Assembly (NCBI RefSeq): GCF_008693385.1
Contig: NZ_CP044065.1
Span: forward strand, 1,426,001-1,490,000
Direction: 5' to 3'
Source of the DNA: Cupriavidus pauculus
Lineage (GTDB): Bacteria > Pseudomonadota > Gammaproteobacteria > Burkholderiales > Burkholderiaceae
DNA: 64,000 nt
Below are positions 1 through 7,772 of the stretch, piece after piece. The position numbers and the translations under genes were made by a program. The notes beneath the pieces were generated by a model that was given only the letters and a program-made list of their open reading frames with translations, was not told the origin of the DNA and searched no databases. The stretch's first letter is position 1. Each line of letters opens with the position of its first letter.

Positions 1-2273
1 AACAATGTGGCGGCCGGCACGCGATAGACGTTGGCCGCATCGCCATACGACCGGCCGATATACCGCACGCCCAGACCCATCCCCAGTCCTTGCAGCGGCG
101 TCTGCTGGAACTGGTAGTACGTCCACAGCGAAGCCTGATGCTCGGGCACGAACGGCAATGCGTTGCCGGCGATCGTCACGCCCCGTGCATTGGCATTGGC
201 CTTGAGCACCTCGGTATTCGAGTACGCATACGATGCCACCACATCCAGCCCGCGCATCGGGCTGGCCTTGCCCTCGAGTTCCACGCCGCGCACCCGCGCC
301 TCGCCGCTCTGCGTGTTGAAGTTGGTGTTCAGCGGATCGGGCGTTAGCACATTGGTCTGCCGAAGATCGAACGCCGACAGCGTGACGAACGCGTTGATGC
401 CATTGGGCTGGTACTTCACGCCCACCTCGGTCTGGCGCCCGCGCGTGGGCTCGAACGGCGTGCCCGTGCGCCCCGTGCCCGCCTGCGGCTGGAACGACGT
501 GGCAAAGCTTGCAAACGGCGCAATGCCGTTGTCGAAGCGATAGCTCACGCCAGCGCGTCCCGTAAAGGCGTTGTCGCTCTGCCGCGTGCTCACCGTGTTG
601 CCCGTTTGCGCCGTGAGCGTATCGGTATCGCTGCCGGCCCAGTCATAGCGGCCGCTCAGCAGAAACGTCCAGCGGTCGATCGCAAGGCTGTCCTGCAGAT
701 AGCCGCCCACCTGATGGCGCGACTGGTCCACGCGCGTGCCCAGCGGCGGGCGGGTGACCGGCGCGCCGTACACGGGATTGAACACGTCGAGCGCCCGCAC
801 CAGTACCAGCTGCGACTCCTCGTAACGCGCATCTTCATACTGATAATCGACCCCCATCAGCAACGTATGCCTGATGGGACCGGTACGGAAATTCGCTTCC
901 GCCTGATTGTCGATGGAGAACACGCCGCTACGCTCGGGGAACGCCCAGCCGTATCGGCTCTCCGTGCGCAGGTCGGGGTTCATGGCCAGCCCCTGCACGC
1001 GCTGCGAATCCGTATCGATATAGCTGTAGCGCGCGTTCTGCCGGAACTGCCACGTATCGTTGGCGCGATGCTCGAACTTGTAGCCGAACATCATCTGCTC
1101 GCTCTCGAACTTGTCGTAGCCGGGCTCGCCGATAAAGCGGCTAGTCGGAATGCTGCCGTTCGGGTTCGGCAGCAGCGTGCCGGCCGCGGGCAGGGCGGGC
1201 GGCGCGCCGCCGCCATCGGAGCGGATCTTCTGGTACTGCGCCATCAGCGTCAGCGACGTATCGGTGCTGGGCCGCCACGTCAGGCTGGGCGCGACCATCA
1301 CGCGGCGCTCGTCGATGTAGTCGATCTCCGTATTGGTATCGCGCGCGAGCCCCACCACGCGATACAGCAGCTTGCCTTCCTCGTCGACGGGGCCCGTGAA
1401 GTCGAACGCGCCCTGTGCGCGGTCATGGCTGCCCGTCTGCAGCACGACCTCGCGCGAGGCCTGCGCCTGCGGCAGCTTGCTGACCAGATTCAGCAGGCCG
1501 CCCGGCGAGCTTTGTCCATAGAGCACCGACGCCGGCCCCTTCAGTACCTCGACGCTTTCCAGCGCGTAGGGGTCGATACGCGGCTGCGAATAGCCGCGCG
1601 CCCCATAGGGCAGGCGCAGGCCGTCGAGGTAGCGCAACGGCACAAAGCCGCGCACCGCCAGCCAGTCATAGCGCAGGTCGGTGTCGCCATACTGGTTGAC
1701 CACGCCCGGCGTGTACTGCAGCGCCTGCATGACGCTCTGCACGCCCTGTTCGTCCATCTGCTCCCGCGTGACCACGTTGATGGTCTGCGGTGTGTCGATG
1801 AGCGGCGTGCTCGTCTTGCTCCCGCTGGCGCGGAGCGGCACCACGCCGTCCGCGTAACCGGACAGATCCGCCGCGCTGGCGCTGACCGTGACCATCGGCA
1901 ACGTGGCGGCACTGGTATCGGCGGGCGCCTGCACCACGGTAAAGGTACGCGGGCCGTTGCTGACGACGCGCAGGCGCGATCCGGCCAGCATGCGGGCGAG
2001 AGCGTCTTCCACCGTCAGCGTGCCGCGAACGGCGGGCGCGCTCAGGCCATCCGCCAGTGACGTGGCAAACAGGATCTGCGTATCGGACTGGCGCGCGAGG
2101 GCGGCGAGGGATTGCGCGAGCGGCTGCGCGGGGATGTCGATGGCGCGGGCCACGCCCTGCGCGATGGCGCCGGCGGCGAGCATCGCCGCGAGCACGGGTA
2201 CGAGTACCGTAAGCGGGCGGACGGCGAGACGGGAAGCGCGGGCAGAGCGCCGGCGGCGGACGGTGGACTTCAC
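1..2273 (-). CDS. TonB-dependent siderophore receptor (5' part, cut by window edge)
   Basis: Outer-membrane receptor that imports a ferric siderophore using TonB energy. About 757 codons are present; the C-terminal barrel end lies outside the window. Seen: a basic, hydrophobic signal region (about residues 1-43), a short secretin/TonB N-terminal signalling domain (about 44-110, beginning IDIPAQPLAQSL), then a plug domain with TPQTINVVT and the VLYGQSSPGGLLN motif. The signalling domain marks it as a transducer that talks to a FecR-type protein, and fecR and an ECF sigma gene lie just upstream on the same strand. The GTG start at 2273 has AGGGAG six bases upstream; an in-frame ATG at 2315 is an alternative with a weaker ribosome site. 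The siderophore cannot be told from sequence. Family call sure, substrate unknown. Confidence 0.93.
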   Translation of the reverse strand, partial: MKSTVRRRRSARASRLAVRPLTVLVPVLAAMLAAGAIAQGVARAIDIPAQPLAQSLAALARQSDTQILFATSLADGLSAPAVRGTLTVEDALARMLAGSRLRVVSNGPRTFTVVQAPADTSAATLPMVTVSASAADLSGYADGVVPLRASGSKTSTPLIDTPQTINVVTREQMDEQGVQSVMQALQYTPGVVNQYGDTDLRYDWLAVRGFVPLRYLDGLRLPYGARGYSQPRIDPYALESVEVLKGPASVLYGQSSPGGLLNLVSKLPQAQASREVVLQTGSHDRAQGAFDFTGPVDEEGKLLYRVVGLARDTNTEIDYIDERRVMVAPSLTWRPSTDTSLTLMAQYQKIRSDGGGAPPALPAAGTLLPNPNGSIPTSRFIGEPGYDKFESEQMMFGYKFEHRANDTWQFRQNARYSYIDTDSQRVQGLAMNPDLRTESRYGWAFPERSGVFSIDNQAEANFRTGPIRHTLLMGVDYQYEDARYEESQLVLVRALDVFNPVYGAPVTRPPLGTRVDQSRHQVGGYLQDSLAIDRWTFLLSGRYDWAGSDTDTLTAQTGNTVSTRQSDNAFTGRAGVSYRFDNGIAPFASFATSFQPQAGTGRTGTPFEPTRGRQTEVGVKYQPNGINAFVTLSAFDLRQTNVLTPDPLNTNFNTQSGEARVRGVELEGKASPMRGLDVVASYAYSNTEVLKANANARGVTIAGNALPFVPEHQASLWTYYQFQQTPLQGLGMGLGVRYIGRSYGDAANVYRVPAATL

Positions 2274-2373
2274 GAAAACTCCCTGAGGACGGGCCGAACC
2301 ATTCGGCCTGTTCATGGAGTTGCCGTACGTCGCCGCCGGCTTGTACACCTATATCGAAAAACTTTTTTTCCGG

Positions 2374-3228
2374 TCAGGGGCGCTGCCGCGAAGACAGGTG
2401 CGTGCTGCCGTCCGCATCGCCACGGACCGCCACGGGCAGGATGCCCGGCAGCAGCCGCAGAATCGCGGCCACCTGGTCGCGATCGAACTCGCCGGAGAGC
2501 CGCAGCTGCGCCGCGCGCGCGTCGTCGATCACGATGGGCGATGGCGCGTGCGGCTGCATTTCCGCGACGGCATCGGCCAGGGTCGCGCCATCGAACGAGA
2601 ACTTGTCGCGCTGCCATGCGAGGGCACGGTCGACGTTCACGGTCATCGTCTTGCCCGGACGGCCATCCGCCGACACATCGAGGCGCTGGCTTGCCCGCAA
2701 TGACCGGATCTGGCCACCGGCCTCGACTTCCACCGCGCCTTCCAGCACGGTGACGCGCGTGCGTTGCGGCAGCCGCTGGACGTCGAACACCGTGCCGATA
2801 TCGCGCACACGGGTGTCGCCGGCCGTCACGACGAAGGCGCGCGGGCCATGCGCGACCGTGAAGACGGCCTCGCCCTGATCCAGCGACAGCGTGCGCGAGC
2901 GCAACCCCCACTGCACGGTCAGGCGGGTGTCCTTGTCGAGCGTCGCGCGGCTGCCATCGGCGAGCGTGACGGTGCGCGATGCGGACTCGGCGGTGAACTG
3001 CTCGGTGCGATAGACAGGATCGGCGAACCATGTGCCCGCGGCCAGCACGAACACCGCGGCGGCCGCGGCGGCAGTCTGGCGGCGGCGCTTGCGATGGCGC
3101 GCGCCGGCGGCGGCCGTAATGGCTTCGACGGAAGGAAAGCGTTCGCGCAGGGCGTCCTCGTAAGGAGACAGCCGATCGGGCGACCGCCTGGAAGAATTGG
3201 GCATAGATGGGGCAGCTGTGCGACTCAC
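2374..3228 (-). CDS. FecR-type anti-sigma/signal relay protein
   Basis: Inner-membrane protein that relays the receptor signal to the adjacent ECF sigma factor. Seen: a short basic cytoplasmic part (about 45 residues), one membrane segment rich in alanine (TAAAAAAVFVLAAGTWFA), then a periplasmic FecR domain with TLADGSRATLDKDT and a VLEGAVEVEA motif, and a C-terminal STN-like part. The GTG at 3228 overlaps the sigma stop codon as GTGA, which suggests translational coupling; an ATG at 3204 is the alternative start. The N-terminal part is shorter than in FecR proteins that carry the usual DUF4880 segment, so the sigma-contact region may be reduced. About 100 bases separate it from the receptor gene. 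Confidence 0.88.
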   Translation of the reverse strand: MSRTAAPSMPNSSRRSPDRLSPYEDALRERFPSVEAITAAAGARHRKRRRQTAAAAAAVFVLAAGTWFADPVYRTEQFTAESASRTVTLADGSRATLDKDTRLTVQWGLRSRTLSLDQGEAVFTVAHGPRAFVVTAGDTRVRDIGTVFDVQRLPQRTRVTVLEGAVEVEAGGQIRSLRASQRLDVSADGRPGKTMTVNVDRALAWQRDKFSFDGATLADAVAEMQPHAPSPIVIDDARAAQLRLSGEFDRDQVAAILRLLPGILPVAVRGDADGSTHLSSRQRP

Positions 3229-3815
3229 GCCGGCAGATCCTGCATCGCCGACGTCGGTAGCGGTTTGCCGAGGGCAGCCAGTTCCGGCGCCAGCAGGGTC
3301 ATGGCACGCGCCATATGGCGCGCTACCATGCCGCGCGAGATGCCCAATCTTACCGCGACTTCCTGCTGCGGCAGGCCATGCAGGCGATGCAGGATAAACA
3401 CTTCCTGACAGCGGGGCGGCAATGCGGCAATGCATTGCTCGAGCCGATCGACGGTCTGCCGGTAGGCGATGGCATCGGCAACGTCCGCGCTTGCCTCCGC
3501 GCCGCTAGCGTCCGCTTCCCATGCATCGGCATGGGTCTGGCGCGTCGATTCGGCGCGATACCGGTCAATCGCGCGATGCGTGGAAACATGCCGCAGAAAG
3601 GCGAGGGGCTTCCCGACATGGCCGGCCGGCGGACGCTCTAGCAATTGCACGCAGACGTCCTGCAGCACGTCGCGCGCGAAGTGCTTGTCCCCGAAGCGCC
3701 GGCGCACATGATCGACCAGTTCGTCGTAATGGCGAAGCAGCGCGGCGAAGAGTGACGAGGGCGAGGAGGGCGGAGGGTGAGCGGGGTCGCGCAGCACGGC
3801 CGGGTCGGAAGACAT
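3225..3815 (-). CDS. ECF RNA polymerase sigma factor, FecI-like
   Basis: Iron-starvation sigma factor expected to transcribe the downstream receptor gene. Seen: sigma region 2 (HYDELVDHVRRRFGD, DVLQDVCVQLL) and region 4 (ALPPRCQEVFILHRLHGL, then a helix-turn-helix LGISRGMVARHM). The protein is 196 residues from the ATG at 3815, a normal length for this family. A longer reading to 3869 would run over the Fur-box-like operator, so the inner ATG is preferred. It is first in a three-gene set with fecR and the receptor. Iron repression through Fur is likely from the operator at 3839-3862. Confidence 0.92.
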   Translation of the reverse strand: MSSDPAVLRDPAHPPPSSPSSLFAALLRHYDELVDHVRRRFGDKHFARDVLQDVCVQLLERPPAGHVGKPLAFLRHVSTHRAIDRYRAESTRQTHADAWEADASGAEASADVADAIAYRQTVDRLEQCIAALPPRCQEVFILHRLHGLPQQEVAVRLGISRGMVARHMARAMTLLAPELAALGKPLPTSAMQDLPA

Positions 3816-3838
3816 CAAAGTCTGAACCGCGCGAAGTA

Positions 3839-3862
3839 TAAATGACAATGATTCGCATTTGC
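3839..3862 (-). promoter_or_regulatory. Fur-box-like operator
   Basis: On the minus strand the stretch reads GCGAATCATTGTCATTTA, close to the Fur consensus built from GATAAT hexamers. It sits about 25-45 bases before the sigma factor start, where a repressor would block transcription. Inference from motif and position. Confidence 0.7.
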
Positions 3863-4016
3863 AAGCCATGACCTGGACCCGCCAGATTTACAAAGACTGG
3901 TCCTCAAAGTGCAATCGGGCTGGGGACATCGGGGGTCGCTACACGCGCGCTGGCGGGTAAGGGGCGTTGGCATGCGCGATGCGTGACGACACTGCGTCTA
4001 ACCACAGGAGCACCGT

Positions 4017-4565
4017 ATGAGCGAACAAACACTGAAGGGCAGAAAGGTCGCGATTCTCGTCACCGACGGGTTCGAGCAAGTCGAATTGCTCGCGCCACGC
4101 AAGGCATTGGACGAGGCAGGGGCGCAGACCAGCGTGGTGTCGCCGCAGGACAAGCAGGTCAAGGGCTGGAACTTCACCGATTGGGGCGAGACCGTCCCCG
4201 TGGATGTACCGTTGGCCCAGGCAAAGCCCGAGCAGTTCGACGCGCTGCTGCTACCGGGCGGTGTCATCAATCCCGATACCCTGCGCATGCAGCCGGAAGC
4301 GGTCGCGTTTGTCAAGGCATTCGTCGACGCGAAAAAGCCGATCGCGTCGATCTGCCACGGGCCCTGGACGCTGATCGAAGCGGGCGCGGTCAAGGGCAGC
4401 AGGATGACCTCGTGGCCGTCGCTACGGACGGACCTGACGAATGCCGGCGCGGAGTGGGTCGATGAAGAAGCCGTGGTCGACGGCAACCTCGTGACGAGTC
4501 GCAACCCCGACGATATCCCCGCGTTCAGCCGCGCGGCGATCGAAGCGTTCGCCCGGCGCGGTTAG
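4017..4565 (+). CDS. PfpI/DJ-1 family protein (YhbO/YraA-like)
   Basis: Cytoplasmic protein of the type 1 glutamine amidotransferase-like superfamily; relatives act in protein and nucleotide deglycation or as stress proteases. Seen: 182 residues, ILVTDGFEQVEL near the N-terminus (catalytic-region Glu) and the nucleophile elbow SICHGPW with Cys113. Length matches PfpI/YhbO. The start has AGGAG eight bases upstream. It is a single gene whose end overlaps the end of the opposite-strand thioredoxin gene by four bases. Confidence 0.92.
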   Translation: MSEQTLKGRKVAILVTDGFEQVELLAPRKALDEAGAQTSVVSPQDKQVKGWNFTDWGETVPVDVPLAQAKPEQFDALLLPGGVINPDTLRMQPEAVAFVKAFVDAKKPIASICHGPWTLIEAGAVKGSRMTSWPSLRTDLTNAGAEWVDEEAVVDGNLVTSRNPDDIPAFSRAAIEAFARRG

Positions 4566-5377
4566 GACTTTTCCTTTGTGCGCGACGGATAGGCACGCCG
4601 GATCGCATCTTCGAACGTCGCGCGCGAGAAACCGCCGATATGCGTGCTCACAAGCCGTCCCTCGGCGTCGTAAAACAGCGTCGTCGGATATCCCTTGACC
4701 CCCGTCGCGCGGGCGAGCGACAGTCGCGCGTCGTACATGAGGTTCTGAATGCGGACGTCGTGGTCTTCCAGGAATGCCTGCACCACCTCGGGCGGTTCGG
4801 CCTGATTGACGAAGACGACGTTCAGCTCCGGATGGGCCTTCTGCGCCGCGGCCAGCGCGGGCATTTCCGCGCGGCACGGCGGACACCATGTGGCCCAGAG
4901 ATTGACCACCATCGGCTTGCCGTCGCCGCGCGCCAGCGGTTGCGCATTGCCGACGCTGTCGGCAAGCAGCATCGCGGGTAGCGTCGCCACGGGCGCCATG
5001 ATGCTCGCCCCGACGGTCGCCGTGCTCCACGTGACCACCCCGGCCGCGGCCGCGACCAGCAGCGGCTTGCGCAGCGCGCGCTTGCGGAACAGCCACCATG
5101 CCAGCAGACCGCCGCCGGCGATGGCGCCCGCCGTCAGATCGAATCCGCGATCGCGAATATCGAGCACGCCGAAGAGACCCGTCGCCTGGTACGCTGGCAG
5201 ATAGCTGAGCACGAAGATCAGTCGTGCCACCACGAGCCCGAAGACCACGACCAGATAGATCAGCCGCTCCACGGGCGAGGTGTCCTTCACCAGACACCGC
5301 ACGCTGCCCAGCGCGACGAGGATGCTGAGAAACAGAATAAGCGGGCCTTCAGGCAGCAACAGCGAGCCAATCTTCAT
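4562..5377 (-). CDS. Membrane-anchored TlpA-like thioredoxin
   Basis: Predicted thiol-disulfide oxidoreductase acting outside the cytoplasm. Seen: several N-terminal membrane segments (about residues 8-30, 38-60, 82-98, 106-130) followed by a thioredoxin fold with WCPPC (Cys165, Cys168) and a GYPTT cis-proline loop. The N-terminal membrane part is longer than in plain TlpA/ResA and resembles the multi-span part of some DipZ- or Lgt-like fusions. The C-terminus overlaps the end of the PfpI gene by four bases tail to tail. The partner protein is unknown; cytochrome c maturation or periplasmic thiol repair are possible roles. Confidence 0.88.
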   Translation of the reverse strand: MKIGSLLLPEGPLILFLSILVALGSVRCLVKDTSPVERLIYLVVVFGLVVARLIFVLSYLPAYQATGLFGVLDIRDRGFDLTAGAIAGGGLLAWWLFRKRALRKPLLVAAAAGVVTWSTATVGASIMAPVATLPAMLLADSVGNAQPLARGDGKPMVVNLWATWCPPCRAEMPALAAAQKAHPELNVVFVNQAEPPEVVQAFLEDHDVRIQNLMYDARLSLARATGVKGYPTTLFYDAEGRLVSTHIGGFSRATFEDAIRRAYPSRTKEKS

Positions 5378-5467
5378 TGCATTTCCAACCTGTGCGGGGA
5401 GGAGGCAGTGTAGAGGGAACGCAGACGGCGCGCCGACTCGTTCGTCTCACAAACTTGCCCGATCGGC

Positions 5468-6394
5468 TCAGCGCGCCGCCGCCATATGCCACCCCGGTTC
5501 CACCTCGCGCACGAGCGCGGCGACCCAGTCCACGAACGCGCGGACCGTCGGGGAAAGGTGGCGGTTTCTCGGATAGAGGACCGATAGCGGTACCGAGGGC
5601 GACGTGAACTCGCCGAGTACGCGCTGCAGGCGGCCGCTGGCCAGGTGGTGCAGCACCATGTAGCTGCCCGCGCGAATCATGCCGAGGCCTTCGAGCGCGC
5701 AGGCGACGTAGCCGTCGGTGTCGTTGACGATCAGGTGCTCGCGCATGCTGATGTTCCGGTCTTCGCCATCCACCACAAAATGCCAGTCCAGCGTGCGGGC
5801 CGTGCGGCTCGACAGATAGCCGACCGCGTGGTGGTCCGCCAGATCCTCGAGCGTTCTGGGCGTGCCATGCCGCGCCAGGTATTCCGGGGAGGCGCATGTG
5901 ACCCAGTCGAACGCGCCGATGCGCTTTGCCACGAGGGTGGGGGAGTCGTCGGGCGTGCCGGTCCGGATCACGCAGTCGATGCCTTCCTGAATCAGCTCCA
6001 CCGTGCGGTCGTTCATCGTCAGCGTGAGCTCGACATCGGGAAAGCGCGACTGAAAGTCCTTGAGGGCGGGCAGCACCACCAGACGCGCAAGAGACAGCGT
6101 CATATCGACCCGCAAGCGGCCACGGGGCCGGCCGGCACTGCCCGGAAAGCTGGCCTCGACCGCCTCGATATCGGCCAGCAGGCGCCGGCAGTGGTCGTAG
6201 TACTGCGTGCCGTCCGGGGTCAGGCTGATATGGCGCGTCGTGCGTTGGAGCAGCCTCACGCCCAGGAACGACTCGAGTTCCTTGACCGCGCGGGTAACGC
6301 GCGACGCGGGCAGGGAGAGGCTTTCCGCGGCCCGGCTGAAGCTGTGCATATCGACCACGCGGGCGAAGATCTGCATTGACTGGAGGCGATCCAC
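5468..6394 (-). CDS. LysR-family regulator, divergent from RND pump
   Basis: DNA-binding regulator of 308 residues with an N-terminal winged helix-turn-helix (MQIFARVVDMHSFSRAAESL, then PASRVTRAVKELE) and a LysR substrate domain. It belongs to the large group that often controls a neighbouring divergent operon. The 208 bases between it and the adaptor gene hold a TTATTGC/GCAATAA dyad and repeated GGCAATAA boxes, likely binding sites. Probable target: the RND pump genes and itself. Confidence 0.93.
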   Translation of the reverse strand: MDRLQSMQIFARVVDMHSFSRAAESLSLPASRVTRAVKELESFLGVRLLQRTTRHISLTPDGTQYYDHCRRLLADIEAVEASFPGSAGRPRGRLRVDMTLSLARLVVLPALKDFQSRFPDVELTLTMNDRTVELIQEGIDCVIRTGTPDDSPTLVAKRIGAFDWVTCASPEYLARHGTPRTLEDLADHHAVGYLSSRTARTLDWHFVVDGEDRNISMREHLIVNDTDGYVACALEGLGMIRAGSYMVLHHLASGRLQRVLGEFTSPSVPLSVLYPRNRHLSPTVRAFVDWVAALVREVEPGWHMAAAR

Positions 6395-6417
6395 GGCGGC
6401 TCTCTCAGGGATGAAAT

Positions 6418-6525
6418 TTATTGCTCAGTGGGCAATAAGTACAAAGACAAACAGGGCTTCAGGCCACGTTTAATCGAGCCATCCCGTCACCCGCAAACGG
6501 CAATAATTCTATATCAGGCAATAAA
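6418..6525. promoter_or_regulatory. Divergent promoter region with LysR-type dyad and GGCAATAA repeats
   Basis: A perfect dyad TTATTGC-N7-GCAATAA lies at 6418-6438. GGCAATAA occurs again at 6499-6506 and 6517-6524. This is the pattern of a recall site plus activation sites for the adjacent LysR protein. Binding is inferred. Confidence 0.5.
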
Positions 6526-6602
6526 CATAGCCAAATCGAGGTCTGGAAGACGACGCCCGGCGGATGCAGACTGCAATCCAATTTCCTCTGCCCCCAAGTC
6601 GT

Positions 6603-7772
6603 ATGTCCCCCCTCAAGACATCTCATCTGGCCGCCATCGCGGCCGCCGCAGTCGCCGTTGCTGCCACCGTGTTGTGGCGGCAGCCTCCCCAGGCCCATGC
6701 CAGGGCGCCCGCCGCGCTGCCCACGGTCACCTATCGACCGGCCCTGCAACGCCCGGTCACCGACGCGCAGGAATATCCGGGGCGCCTCGAGGCCGTCGAC
6801 GTCGTCGATGTCCGGCCGAGGGTGCCCGGCACGCTGCTGACCGTGCATTTCAAGGACGGCCAGCAGGTGCGTCAGGGCGACCTGCTGTTCACGATCGACC
6901 CGGCCCCGTTCGAGACGCAGGTCCGGCAGGCCCAGGCAAACTTCGCCGGCATCGAGGAGCGCCGGCGGCTGGCGGAGATCGAGCAGGCCCGCGCGCGCAG
7001 GCTGATGGAATCGAATGCCATCGCCCGCAAGGAGTTCGATGCGCTCGACAACGCCGCGCGCGAAGCGGCCGCCGCGCTGAAAGGCGCGCAGGCCGCGCTG
7101 GCCCATGCGCAACTGCAGCTCGGCTATACGCAGGTGCGTGCGCCGATTGCCGGCCGCGTGTCCCGCGCGGAAATCACCGCCGGCAATGTCGTGGGCGCGG
7201 GCGGCGACGCGGCGCCGCTGACGCGTATCGTGTCCGACGGCAAGCTGTACGCCGCGTTCAACGTCGACGAGCAGAGCTACCTCCGGCTCATCGCGCCCTC
7301 GCTGCGCGCCGGCGCGCAGCCGGTGGTCCAGGTCGGGCTCGCCGACGACAACGCCTTCCCGTACTCGGCCTCCATCGTCGCGCTCGACAACCAGATGGAT
7401 ACGCGCTCGGGCACGGTCCGCGTGCGCGCGCGCATCGACAAGGTCAGCCCCGAAATGCTGCCGGGGCTGCAGGCGCGCGTCCGCCTGCAGGGCGGCAAGC
7501 CCTACGATGCCGTGACCGTGGACGACGCCGTGGTCGGGACCGATCAGGACCGCAAGTATGTGCTCGTGGTCAATGCGCAGAACAAGGTCGAACGGCGCTT
7601 TGTCGAACCGGGCGGGCTGCAGGGCAGGGAGCGCGTGCTGCGCAGCGGCGTGGCGCCCGGGGCGAAGGTGATCGTCGATGGTGCGTTCCGCGCGCCCCCG
7701 GGTACGGCCGTGTCGGCTGTCGAGGCGGCAGAGGCGCCGGTTGCGCCCGCCACCGACGGGAGCGCGTCGTGA
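6603..7772 (+). CDS. RND efflux periplasmic adaptor (MexE-like)
   Basis: Membrane-fusion protein linking the inner-membrane pump to an outer-membrane channel. Seen: an N-terminal signal/anchor (about residues 5-28), barrel-sandwich halves around TVHFKDGQQVRQGDLLF and YTQVRAPIAGRVSRAEI, a coiled-coil hairpin between them (about 100-150) and beta-barrel and membrane-proximal domains. About 389 residues from the ATG at 6603; an ATG at 6564 would add 13 residues. The stop overlaps the pump start as GTGA. It lacks a lipobox, so it is probably anchored by its signal helix. Confidence 0.9.
   Translation: MSPLKTSHLAAIAAAAVAVAATVLWRQPPQAHARAPAALPTVTYRPALQRPVTDAQEYPGRLEAVDVVDVRPRVPGTLLTVHFKDGQQVRQGDLLFTIDPAPFETQVRQAQANFAGIEERRRLAEIEQARARRLMESNAIARKEFDALDNAAREAAAALKGAQAALAHAQLQLGYTQVRAPIAGRVSRAEITAGNVVGAGGDAAPLTRIVSDGKLYAAFNVDEQSYLRLIAPSLRAGAQPVVQVGLADDNAFPYSASIVALDNQMDTRSGTVRVRARIDKVSPEMLPGLQARVRLQGGKPYDAVTVDDAVVGTDQDRKYVLVVNAQNKVERRFVEPGGLQGRERVLRSGVAPGAKVIVDGAFRAPPGTAVSAVEAAEAPVAPATDGSAS

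Noticed and set aside
606-2060. Long plus-strand frame over the receptor gene
   Set aside because: It is an arginine-rich mirror of the minus-strand TonB receptor, with no domain or start signal.
6428-7768. Long frame leading into the RND pump
   Set aside because: The upstream part is out of frame with the adaptor and rich in Arg; only the part from the GTG at 7769 reads as a pump.
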